Assembly (NCBI GenBank): GCA_947494405.1
Contig: CANLWQ010000073.1
Span: forward strand, 1-8,552
From: Comamonadaceae bacterium
Lineage (GTDB): Bacteria; Pseudomonadota; Gammaproteobacteria; Burkholderiales; Burkholderiaceae_C
Direction of reading: 5' to 3'
Length of the DNA: 8,552 bases
In this document: positions 1 through 5,651 of the stretch, in pieces
Layout: every line of letters starts with the position of its first letter
Numbering within the stretch: the first letter of the stretch is position 1
Made by a program: the position numbers and the translations under genes
Notes under the pieces: generated by a model
Database searches by the model: none
What the model was told of the DNA's origin: nothing
What the model saw: the letters and a program-made list of their open reading frames with translations, nothing else

Positions 1-498
1 TCGGTTCATGTTTTAGACCAAACGCGTGAAGATTTCAAGAAAGAAGGGCGCGCATATGTGGCCAATTCTGGAGAAATGTTGGTCGAACACATGGTCAAAG
101 AGTTAAAGCGTGGTGGTAGGGCGGCGGGTGGAGGCTTTTACGACTATCCCGTCGGCCAAAAAAAGATGCTGTGGCCTGACTTAAAAAAATTATTTGAAAA
201 GAGTCACATCACAATTTCTGTTCAGGACATCAAAGACCGGTTCCTTTTTAGGCAAGCGATTGAAACTGCAAGGTGTTTGGATGAGGGGGTTCTGATGTCG
301 GTGCACGAAGGGAATATTGGCTCTATTTTCGGCATCGGCTACCCAGCTTGGACGGGTGGTGCTTTGCAATTCATTTACAGCATGGGTGTGCCGAATTTTG
401 CAAAGCGCAGTCAAGAACTCGCTCTTCAATATGGCCTTGGGTTCAATGTCTCCGAAGGGGTATTGGACACTCTTGAGAAATACAAACCGGTCTACTAG
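1..498 (+). CDS. 3-hydroxyacyl-CoA dehydrogenase, C-terminal part (gene truncated by window start)
   Basis: The frame is open from base 1 to the TAG at 496-498 with no convincing start inside, so about 165 C-terminal residues of a longer protein are seen. Two features mark the C-terminal substrate and dimerisation region of FadB/FadJ-type 3-hydroxyacyl-CoA dehydrogenases: the segment GRAAGGGFYDYP (near bases 115-150) and the later ARCLDEGV...GNIGSIFGIGYPAWTGG block (near bases 268-360). The family oxidises L-3-hydroxyacyl-CoA to 3-ketoacyl-CoA with NAD+ in cytoplasmic beta-oxidation, often fused to an enoyl-CoA hydratase in proteins of about 700 residues. The hydratase and Rossmann parts would lie left of the window and cannot be checked. 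The acyl-CoA ligase gene follows 25 bases later on the same strand, which supports a fatty-acid degradation operon. The family call is secure; the exact paralogue (fadB, fadJ or other) is not. Confidence 0.88.
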   Translation, partial: SVHVLDQTREDFKKEGRAYVANSGEMLVEHMVKELKRGGRAAGGGFYDYPVGQKKMLWPDLKKLFEKSHITISVQDIKDRFLFRQAIETARCLDEGVLMSVHEGNIGSIFGIGYPAWTGGALQFIYSMGVPNFAKRSQELALQYGLGFNVSEGVLDTLEKYKPVY

Positions 499-511
499 TT
501 CACATACACAT

Positions 512-515
512 GGAG
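512..515 (+). promoter_or_regulatory. Ribosome binding site supporting the ATG at 524
   Basis: GGAG lies 8 bases before ATG 524, a good Shine-Dalgarno spacing. The alternative ATGs at 554 and 557 have only a poorly placed AGG/GAG upstream. This favours 524, although family N-termini usually begin nearer 554. Confidence 0.5.
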
Positions 516-523
516 TGCACTCG

Positions 524-2164
524 ATGAAATCTAGCGCAGGCGTGAGCAGCACCATGATGAATGTGAACTTGTCTTTGAATCATTTTTTGGAGCGGGCGGG
601 TAAATTGTTTCCCTCCAATGAGATCGTCTCACGACTGCCCGACAAAACTCTGGTTAAGCACACTTACGAGCAGTTTTATAGCCGCACCCGCTGCTTGGCG
701 CAGAGCTTAAAAGATTTGGGACTGAAAAAAGGCGATCGAGTTGCCACCTTGTGTTGGAACCACCATGCGCACTTGGAATGCTACTTTGGAATTCCTGCTG
801 CTGGCGGCGTGATGCACACTCTCAATTTGCGTCTCTCTCCTGACGAAATTGCATGGATTACAAACGATGCGCAAGACCGATTTTTGATCATCGACGACAT
901 CTTGCTGCCACTTTACCGCCAGATTGAGCACATGTACAGCTTCGAAAAAGTCATTGTGTTTCCTTTTTCTGGCGCTGATGTGCCTGCAGAGTTTTTGAAT
1001 TACGAACGGTGGTTATCCGGCACAGATGCCTGTCAATTTGAATATACCGCTCACGCAGAAGATGATCCGGTTTCCATGTGCTACACCTCGGGCACCACCG
1101 GAAAACCCAATGGAGTGGTCTACTCGCATCGCTCTACAGTGCTTCACACATTAGTCGCCTCACTAGGGGACTTCTGGTCTTTGCGCAGCACCGATGTGGT
1201 CTTACCAGTGACACCCATGTTCCATGCAAACAGCTGGGGCATACCCTATGGTGCGGTCATGATGGGCGCCAAACTTGTGTTTCCTGGTCCGCACTTGCAT
1301 CCAGACGATTTGTTGGACTTGATGCAACTTGAGCCGCCTACTTTGTCTTTGGGTGTGCCCACTATTTGGATGGGTCTAATTCAGGCCTACGAAGCGGCTT
1401 TGACTAAACAATCGGGCCGTTGGAAATTGCCTGTCGGCATGCGCAGCCTGGTCGGCGGTGCTGCAGTACCCGAAGCCCTGATTCGGGCGTTCGACAAACA
1501 TGGCATCTGGATTATGCAAGGCTGGGGCATGACTGAAACTTCTCCGGTTTGTACCATTTCTTACCCCAAGGCCGAGTTGCGCGAGGCCCCTCTCGAAGAA
1601 CGCTACCGCCGTGCCGCCATGGCTGGTATTCCGGTGCCGCTGGTAGATTTACGCATTCGCAATGACGAGGGTCAAGACCAAGATTGGGACGGTCAGCATG
1701 TTGGCGAACTTCAGGTTCGTGGTCCCTTCATTACCGCTAGCTATTACCAAGTGCCTGTGAGTGAAGATAAATTCACCACCGATGGTTGGCTTCGAACTGG
1801 CGATGTAGCCAGCGTGGATACCATGGGCTTTGTTCGTATCACCGACCGCACCAAGGACTTGATCAAATCAGGCGGAGAGTGGATTAGTTCGGTTGATCTC
1901 GAAAACGCACTGATGGCCCACGCCGGTATTGCCGAGGCTGCAGTCATTGCCATTCCCGACGAAAAATGGAGCGAACGGCCTTTGGCCTGTGTGGTGGCCA
2001 AGCCCGGCCACTCACCACAAGCCGATGAACTGGCGGCGCATTTGCTAAAAATGGGCTTTGCCAAATGGCAAGTACCCGACCGCTTTGAATGGATCGATTG
2101 TGTGCCTCGCACTTCAACCGGCAAGTTCTACAAACTCAAGTTGCGTGAAATGTTTCCTAAGTAA
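524..2164 (+). CDS. AlkK-like fatty acyl-CoA ligase (AMP-binding)
   Basis: Activates a medium- or long-chain fatty acid to its acyl-CoA through an acyl-adenylate, using ATP and CoA, and so feeds the beta-oxidation enzyme encoded just upstream. From ATG 524 the product is 546 residues, about the length of AlkK. Motifs of the ANL adenylating superfamily appear in order: P-loop YTSGTTGKPNG (187-197), the VYSHRSTVLHT and MFHANSWGIPYG blocks, GWGMTETSP (333-341), GWLRTGD (421-427), the hinge DRTKDLIKSGGEWIS (441-455), and the C-terminal catalytic lysine in TGK (K534). The GEWISS hinge and the YSHRSTVLH block match AlkK-like ligases. One oddity: the usual P-loop lysine (PKG) is Asn196 (PNG). The frame stays open back to 317, but that stretch overlaps the dehydrogenase gene. 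ATG 554 is an alternative start (536 residues). Chain-length preference cannot be read from sequence. Confidence 0.92.
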   Translation: MKSSAGVSSTMMNVNLSLNHFLERAGKLFPSNEIVSRLPDKTLVKHTYEQFYSRTRCLAQSLKDLGLKKGDRVATLCWNHHAHLECYFGIPAAGGVMHTLNLRLSPDEIAWITNDAQDRFLIIDDILLPLYRQIEHMYSFEKVIVFPFSGADVPAEFLNYERWLSGTDACQFEYTAHAEDDPVSMCYTSGTTGKPNGVVYSHRSTVLHTLVASLGDFWSLRSTDVVLPVTPMFHANSWGIPYGAVMMGAKLVFPGPHLHPDDLLDLMQLEPPTLSLGVPTIWMGLIQAYEAALTKQSGRWKLPVGMRSLVGGAAVPEALIRAFDKHGIWIMQGWGMTETSPVCTISYPKAELREAPLEERYRRAAMAGIPVPLVDLRIRNDEGQDQDWDGQHVGELQVRGPFITASYYQVPVSEDKFTTDGWLRTGDVASVDTMGFVRITDRTKDLIKSGGEWISSVDLENALMAHAGIAEAAVIAIPDEKWSERPLACVVAKPGHSPQADELAAHLLKMGFAKWQVPDRFEWIDCVPRTSTGKFYKLKLREMFPK

Positions 2165-2323
2165 ATCTGTTCGGTAAACTTTTCCATGTCACAGCATTTA
2201 TTTCTGTGAAGATAAAAGCATGTCTCGCCTATATAACTACAAGGATGGTCAAATACATTTTGATTGACAAAGCTTGGACTGCATGACACGCCACAAGACT
2301 TCCGAACAGTGAACTAACGCTGC
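2165..2323. other. Gene-poor intergenic gap with no identifiable gene
   Basis: No credible gene is seen. A 15-codon frame runs from ATG 2220 to TGA 2265-2267 (MSRLYNYKDGQIHFD) after a purine-rich GAAGATAAAAG, and could be a gene-start relic or chance. An 8-base inverted pair, CTGTTCGG at 2167-2174 and CCGAACAG at 2302-2309, brackets the gap but is short enough to be accidental. If the left tRNA fragment marks the right end of a lost element, this stretch may be its debris. Confidence 0.4.
2189..2209 (+). terminator. Weak hairpin after the acyl-CoA ligase gene
   Basis: TCACAG and CTGTGA form a 6-base-pair stem around a 9-base AT-rich loop, 24 bases after the ligase stop. No U-tract follows, so this is at best a weak terminator or an mRNA 3'-end stabiliser. 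Confidence 0.25.
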
Positions 2324-2360
2324 TTCCACATTTGCTTCCATACCGCATTAGATGGCTTGT

Positions 2361-2383
2361 AACCTATTGATTTGCAATAGGTT
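2361..2383 (+). other. Perfect 9-base-pair hairpin inside left repeat
   Basis: AACCTATTG (2361-2369) and CAATAGGTT (2375-2383) pair perfectly around a 5-base loop, followed by TTATTTATT. The right repeat has a hairpin at the aligned place (3369-3386) with a largely different sequence, which suggests the structure is kept. It may be a terminator for the element to the left or a protein-binding site at the element end. Confidence 0.5.
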
Positions 2384-2399
2384 TTATTTATTGAAGCTG

Positions 2400-2444
2400 C
2401 TCATAATCCTTTGGTCCCTGGTTCGAGTCCAGGTGGGCCCACCA
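2400..2444 (+). pseudogene. 3' half of a CAU-anticodon tRNA (left copy)
   Basis: From left to right: anticodon loop CTCATAA with anticodon CAT (2400-2406), the 3' side of the anticodon stem TCCTT, the variable loop, a T-arm CCTGG-TTCGAGT-CCAGG, the acceptor 3' strand TGGGCCC, then ACCA. The 5' half (acceptor 5' strand, D-arm, anticodon stem 5' side) is absent; the bases upstream cannot pair with TCCTT or GGGCCC. It is therefore not a functional tRNA. The body resembles tRNA-Ile2(CAU) more than elongator tRNA-Met, but the missing half leaves this open. Identity starting at the anticodon loop fits crossover there, a known sub-site for tRNA-targeting integrases. Confidence 0.88.
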
Positions 2445-2447
2445 TTG

Positions 2448-2475
2448 AAAAGCCACTCTTTGAGTGGCTTTTTTT
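2448..2475. terminator. Strong Rho-independent terminator, probably bidirectional
   Basis: An 11-base-pair perfect stem (2448-2458 with 2462-2472), loop TTT, and a T-run ending at 2475. It sits 3 bases after the tRNA CCA, so it is probably the terminator that normally follows the intact tRNA gene. On the minus strand the same hairpin begins 19 bases after the fic stop and is followed by four T, so it can also end the toxin-antitoxin transcript. Confidence 0.85.
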
Positions 2476-2494
2476 GTTGGTGAAGATTGCGCTA

Positions 2495-3079
2495 TCAAGT
2501 GACGATCTTCAGAATCAATTCTGCAAGCGGTTGCTCATTTCCAAGAAAAGAAGCTTGCATGGCTGGGTAGATCTCTTCTTGACCTAAAGCCGAATAATCT
2601 AATGTGCATCCTGCTTGCCCCGCAAGTTGTGAAATAAAAAGTCGCTGCACCCGTCCATTGCCTTCGCGAAAAGGGTGGATGGCATTGATCTCCGACAAGT
2701 AATGTGCCAATCGGCGAGCAAATGCTGTTGGTTCAAGGCTGTTTAAATAATTCTCAGCAGCAAGTGCATTAAAAACCGTATTTGAATACGATTGAATTTG
2801 CCGAACGTTGCAAAAACGGCTACCTCCTCTGATGATGTCGACGCTTCTGATTTCACCTGCCCATTCATAAACATCCTGAAAAAGGTACGCATGAATTTTG
2901 CACAGATGCGCCAAGTCAAAGCTGCCTTCTACAGGCGTATGAGCGAGTTCAAGAATACGAATGGCAGTGAAGTCTGCTTCGTATTCATCTAGGAGACCTT
3001 GATTTGTGATCCCAGCTTTGTTCTTCAGAACAGCGGTGCCAGGGATGCAGTAGACGTCATCCGCGTCGTAACGCGACAT
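2495..3079 (-). CDS. fic: Fic-domain toxin (AMP-transferase type)
   Basis: Fic enzymes transfer AMP, or sometimes another phosphate-containing group, to a target hydroxyl. Class I bacterial Fic toxins such as VbhT modify DNA gyrase and topoisomerase IV and arrest growth; the target here is unknown. The chosen start is the ATG at 3079, giving 194 residues that begin MSRYDADDVYCIPGT, a typical Fic N-terminus. The catalytic motif HPFREGNGR (135-143, His135) with Arg146 matches HPFx[D/E]GNGRxxR, so the enzyme looks intact. The flap GEIRSVDIIRGG...F (75-89) that positions the target is also present. The gene overlaps the antitoxin gene by 23 bases in another frame, which implies coupled translation. 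An upstream in-frame ATG at 3127 would add 16 residues that merely shadow the antitoxin's coding frame. No built-in inhibitory helix is seen; inhibition would come from the separate antitoxin. Confidence 0.93.
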   Translation of the reverse strand: MSRYDADDVYCIPGTAVLKNKAGITNQGLLDEYEADFTAIRILELAHTPVEGSFDLAHLCKIHAYLFQDVYEWAGEIRSVDIIRGGSRFCNVRQIQSYSNTVFNALAAENYLNSLEPTAFARRLAHYLSEINAIHPFREGNGRVQRLFISQLAGQAGCTLDYSALGQEEIYPAMQASFLGNEQPLAELILKIVT

Positions 3080-3251
3080 ACTTCGCTTTGACTTCGTTGA
3101 GCAAGTCCGCTGTAGTTTTTTGCCCATCTACATAGGCTTGAAGGGCAGGCTTGAGACTTTCGCTAGGAGCAAGCTTTTCAATCCGCAACGTGGCCAACAT
3201 ATTGGCTACATTTCTTTCTCGTTCTGATTGATTTTGAGATGTCGGTAGCAT
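3057..3251 (-). CDS. VbhA-like antitoxin of the Fic toxin
   Basis: A 64-residue, mostly helical, charged protein directly upstream of fic and overlapping it by 23 bases. Class I Fic antitoxins carry an inhibitory helix [S/T]xxxE[G/N] whose Glu blocks the ATP gamma-phosphate site in the toxin. Here the segment ATLRIEKLAPS (20-30) aligns with the VbhA segment SQRLEGLEP, placing Thr21 and the key Glu25 correctly, but the last motif position is Lys26 instead of Gly/Asn. The following region (about 35-60, with KTTADLLNEVKAKY) matches the rest of the VbhA fold. Start ATG 3251 is supported by AGG at 3259-3261, 7 bases upstream, and by a promoter just beyond. Function is inferred from motif and position. 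Confidence 0.85.
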   Translation of the reverse strand: MLPTSQNQSERERNVANMLATLRIEKLAPSESLKPALQAYVDGQKTTADLLNEVKAKYVALRRG

Positions 3252-3277
3252 TGAAATACCTATTTAATTTGTTTCCA

Positions 3278-3306
3278 ATTTTAGCTTGACAGTGTGCTTT
3301 TGTCAC
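3278..3306 (-). promoter_or_regulatory. Sigma-70 promoter of the antitoxin-fic operon
   Basis: Read on the minus strand: -35 GTGACA (3306-3301, 5 of 6 to TTGACA), a 17-base spacer, and -10 TAAAAT (3283-3278, 5 of 6 to TATAAT). Transcription would start near 3271, leaving a leader of about 20 bases before ATG 3251. The cassette thus carries its own promoter. No clear operator is seen. Confidence 0.75.
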
Positions 3307-3329
3307 TCATTAATCGTAAGGTTTTAAAG

Positions 3330-3450
3330 TTCCACATTTGCTTCCACACCTCAGTAGAACGCATGTAACTTATTGAAATCATTAAGATAAAAAATATTGA
3401 AGCTGCTCATAATCCTTTGGTCCCTGGTTCGAGTCCAGGTGGGCCCACCA
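3330..3450 (+). repeat. Right copy of 121-base direct repeat (attachment-site-like)
   Basis: Counterpart of 2324-2444: 101 of 121 positions identical and no gaps. The outer 17 bases (TTCCACATTTGCTTCCA) and the inner 56 bases (3395-3450) are identical. It holds its own imperfect hairpin, CTTATTG-AAAT-CATTAAG (3369-3386, one T-T mismatch), at the place of the left copy's perfect hairpin. After the CCA both copies continue with TTGAAAAGCC, with two extra A in this copy, then diverge; the strong terminator stem is not preserved here. Confidence 0.85.
3406..3450 (+). pseudogene. 3' half of a CAU-anticodon tRNA (right copy)
   Basis: Identical over 45 bases to the left fragment: anticodon loop CTCATAA, T-arm, acceptor 3' strand and ACCA, again with no 5' half. 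Complete identity here, beside diverged upstream sequence, fits a recombination core that must keep matching the host tRNA gene. Confidence 0.88.
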
Positions 3451-3452
3451 AA

Positions 3453-3483
3453 TTGAAAAGCCGCTGATTTTCTACAATATAGT
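3453..3483 (+). promoter_or_regulatory. Possible weak promoter at the cassette's right junction
   Basis: TTGAAA (3453-3458) and TATAGT (3478-3483) have good hexamers but a long 19-base spacer. It would start transcription about 110 bases before the lipoprotein gene at 3601. Low confidence. Apart from a 6-base-pair hairpin (3507-3525), nothing else is seen between 3451 and 3600. Confidence 0.25.
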
Positions 3484-3600
3484 ACGACGTGATAAGCACA
3501 TAGTCCAACTCAGCCTTCATGAGTTCAAGCGCCAGCGTCAAACTGATCTATGAAAAGCGTCTAGGGATTTGGGGGAATGCCAAATTTCAGAAAGTGCGAT

Positions 3601-5610
3601 ATGAAACAGTTCATGCTCTCCCTTACTCTTTTAGCACTTGCTGCATGCGGTGGTGGGGGAGGAGGTGGCGGGGGTGTGGAAAGCACCACCACTGCTGGTA
3701 CTGCTACATCTTTCAGCGGAACAGCCATGGACGGTTATTTATACAGAGCCACCGTATTTCTTGACCTCAATGACAACGGCACATTTGACGCCGGTGAACC
3801 TACTGCAACCACAAGCGAGACGGGCACATTCACTCTTTCAGCAACGCAAGAGCAAATCAACACCTACAAGGTGGTTGTGGTGGCAGTTGCAGGAACAACA
3901 ATTGACCAAGACAGTCCCAACACAACGGTCACTTCAGGCTACACAATGATGTCCCCCGCTGGCAACTACCAAGTTGTTTCACCACTGACAACCCAAGTGG
4001 TTGCCAAAATGAGTACGGGACTTTCATTGGCAAATGCAAAAACTGCTGTGCAAGATGATTTAGGTCTTAGTTCCATAGATGTAATGAAGAACTATGTGGC
4101 AGCCAAAGCAACAGATACCAACTACTCAAAAGCCCACAACGTTGCAACTTCACTTGCTGAGGTATTGAAAACAATTGAGGCTGGCTCAACTAAGGATACT
4201 AAATTGGCAGACAAGCTTGCCAACATCAGAACAAAGGTCGCATCACAAATTGTTCCTAAAATTGAACAAATCAAGGCAGCAAGCTCAACGGCACGGGCAC
4301 TACAAATTACAAACACGACGACAACACCAGTAGTTGCAAATCAAGTAACTATTTCAGCCAACGTTAATGCCAATGCTTACCCCACTTTATATGCTGCCGT
4401 GGCATCTACCCCCGTCATTGATGACAGTTGTCTGCATACATCTTCTTCAATTAGCTATCCTGAATCATATAAAGGTGAATTTCAGCTGCCACAAGTCAAT
4501 GGTTCTTTTGCCAAAACAAATGTTGCGCTCTCCATCACACCAAAAGATGATTGGGTAAATTCTGTAATTGGTGGCAGCAATCCAAATATGAATACTGGCT
4601 GCCTGACTACTCATAAAGAAGCGTTTATCAGCACCTTAGTCAGGCTCAAAGCTCTTGGAACCAAATACTTGACAATTAATTCTTCGACAAGACTAGATGA
4701 TGCTACGAATCCAACTAAGCTAACAGGCTACTTCATTTCAGATAATGATCTTTTATGGATGGGTCAAAAAGCAGCTGAAAATGGAATGAAGTTACGTTTC
4801 ACCATGCTGGTTGATGTTTGGGACATCAAGGGCAATAATTTATATGACGCGCTTAACAAACTTAATGCTGCTGAACAACTGGCATGGGGTAAAAAATTTC
4901 TGCGCTTGTACAACGAGATGATGCTTTATGAAGCGTCCGTCATGGCGACAATGCCAAATAATTTTGACGCTATAAAACTAGATTGGGGCTACTTCGACCC
5001 CGTTATTTTTAACGACAACAGAGCACTTAAGATTGCTTCGTTTGTTGAGTTGTCTCAAGCGATTCGCAAAATTCATAATTGGAAGCAAGTGATCGCTAAT
5101 TTCACAGTTACCAATTACAACGTCCAGCCAACACATCTCAATGCAGGCAGTGATTTGCTTATAAATTCTGTCGATCTGATAGAGATGATGCCTCAACATG
5201 CTAGAGCGATAACGCAGCAGGAAGACCAAAATTTATCTGCCTCATTTGTAAAGAATTTTTTTAGCATTGTTCCCAATTGGTTGATCACAACTAAAAAACC
5301 AATCATCTGGAATCTACAAGTTCAAAGTCATCGGGCCTTTTTTACAAAAGGATGGATTGAGGATTGCTGCATAACATCAAGTTACAACGGCGCAGTAGCC
5401 GACTTTTCAGTTCAAGCTATTGGTATTGAAGGAATGCTGGAGATGATCAGTGAAAAAACCAAAAATGGTGATGTGATCACTGAATCGGTCAACTTTACTT
5501 CGTATTGGTGGACTGACACAATGAAACCGTACCAAAGTTTGCCCGAAATAAGCCAAAGTATTCGGAATAAACCGGCGGAATCTATCGTTTATCAATGGTG
5601 GAAACAGTAA
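3601..5610 (+). CDS. Cys-polyGly lipoprotein with C-terminal TIM-barrel glycosidase-like domain
   Basis: 669 residues from ATG 3601. The signal peptide MKQFMLSLTLLALAAC has lipobox LAAC (Cys16), followed by nine Gly (17-25), so a lipid-anchored exported protein is expected. Residues about 40-200 resemble a module common in betaproteobacterial surface proteins: a beta-sandwich-like stretch with a calcium-loop-like DLNDNGTFDAGEP (55-67), then VVSPLTTQVVAKMSTGLS and a helical part. Residues about 310-669 look like a TIM barrel: LKALGTKYLTINSS, NGMKLRFTMLVDVWD, FDAIKLDWGYFDP (455-467), KPIIWNLQVQS, and an ending SIRNKPAESIVYQWWKQ of the kind seen closing some bacterial glycosidases. I cannot assign a glycoside hydrolase family or name catalytic residues with confidence. 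An upstream ATG at 3577 would put charged residues before the signal peptide and is rejected. The 3' half reads more AT-rich than the fatty-acid genes, which may indicate transfer. The next gene is convergent, 41 bases away. Confidence 0.8.
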   Translation: MKQFMLSLTLLALAACGGGGGGGGGVESTTTAGTATSFSGTAMDGYLYRATVFLDLNDNGTFDAGEPTATTSETGTFTLSATQEQINTYKVVVVAVAGTTIDQDSPNTTVTSGYTMMSPAGNYQVVSPLTTQVVAKMSTGLSLANAKTAVQDDLGLSSIDVMKNYVAAKATDTNYSKAHNVATSLAEVLKTIEAGSTKDTKLADKLANIRTKVASQIVPKIEQIKAASSTARALQITNTTTTPVVANQVTISANVNANAYPTLYAAVASTPVIDDSCLHTSSSISYPESYKGEFQLPQVNGSFAKTNVALSITPKDDWVNSVIGGSNPNMNTGCLTTHKEAFISTLVRLKALGTKYLTINSSTRLDDATNPTKLTGYFISDNDLLWMGQKAAENGMKLRFTMLVDVWDIKGNNLYDALNKLNAAEQLAWGKKFLRLYNEMMLYEASVMATMPNNFDAIKLDWGYFDPVIFNDNRALKIASFVELSQAIRKIHNWKQVIANFTVTNYNVQPTHLNAGSDLLINSVDLIEMMPQHARAITQQEDQNLSASFVKNFFSIVPNWLITTKKPIIWNLQVQSHRAFFTKGWIEDCCITSSYNGAVADFSVQAIGIEGMLEMISEKTKNGDVITESVNFTSYWWTDTMKPYQSLPEISQSIRNKPAESIVYQWWKQ

Positions 5611-5651
5611 CAGTGTTATCAAGGCTCAACAAGTTGGCAAACTGGGCTTAA

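Larger units (their letters stand above)
2324..2444 (+). repeat. Left copy of 121-base direct repeat (attachment-site-like)
   Basis: Aligned without gaps to 3330-3450, offset exactly 1006 bases, I count 101 of 121 identical positions. The first 17 bases and the last 56 bases (2389-2444) are identical; most differences fall in a hairpin segment (2371-2388). The last 45 bases are the 3' half of a tRNA gene. Just left of it, TGCTTCCA occurs twice 12 bases apart (2321-2328, 2333-2340), like spaced recombinase arm sites. A tRNA 3' end joined to foreign arm sequence is the classic form of an attR made by a tyrosine recombinase. Confidence 0.85.
2400..3450. mobile_element. Small tRNA-flanked cassette carrying a Fic/VbhA toxin-antitoxin operon
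   Basis: The unit is 1006 bases per repeat period and is bounded by two identical tRNA 3' fragments in direct orientation. Inside are only a terminator hairpin, fic, its antitoxin and their promoter. The promoter -35 ends at 3306, 23 bases before the right repeat begins. No integrase, transposase or replication gene is present, so any movement must rely on a recombinase in trans. The shape recalls integrase-dependent cassettes bounded by partial tRNAs, such as the tycheposons of marine cyanobacteria. It differs from an integron cassette because the ends are tRNA-derived. Mobility is inferred from structure only. Confidence 0.7.

Noticed and set aside
317..523. Long N-terminal extension of the acyl-CoA ligase frame from ATG 317
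   Set aside because: It overlaps the dehydrogenase coding region in another frame, has no family similarity, and a good ribosome site supports ATG 524.
1744..2124. Minus-strand open frame of 126 codons inside the ligase gene
   Set aside because: Antisense shadow of a conserved coding region with no family features.
2400..2444. Functional tRNA gene
   Set aside because: The acceptor 5' strand, D-arm and 5' anticodon stem are missing at both copies, so no cloverleaf can form.
3080..3127. Upstream start for Fic at 3127
   Set aside because: The extra 16 residues are an out-of-frame reading of the antitoxin gene; family N-termini match the start at 3079.
2324..3450. Integron gene cassette or insertion sequence
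   Set aside because: No attC-type imperfect palindrome, no transposase and no terminal inverted repeats; the bounding repeats are direct and tRNA-derived.
3577..3600. Upstream start for the TIM-barrel lipoprotein at 3577
   Set aside because: It would add charged residues ahead of a complete lipoprotein signal, and its G-run is too close to the ATG to act as a ribosome site.
5611..5651. Bidirectional terminator between the convergent lipoprotein genes
   Set aside because: Only a bulged stem with a G-U pair can be drawn and no T-run is present, so a terminator is not supported.
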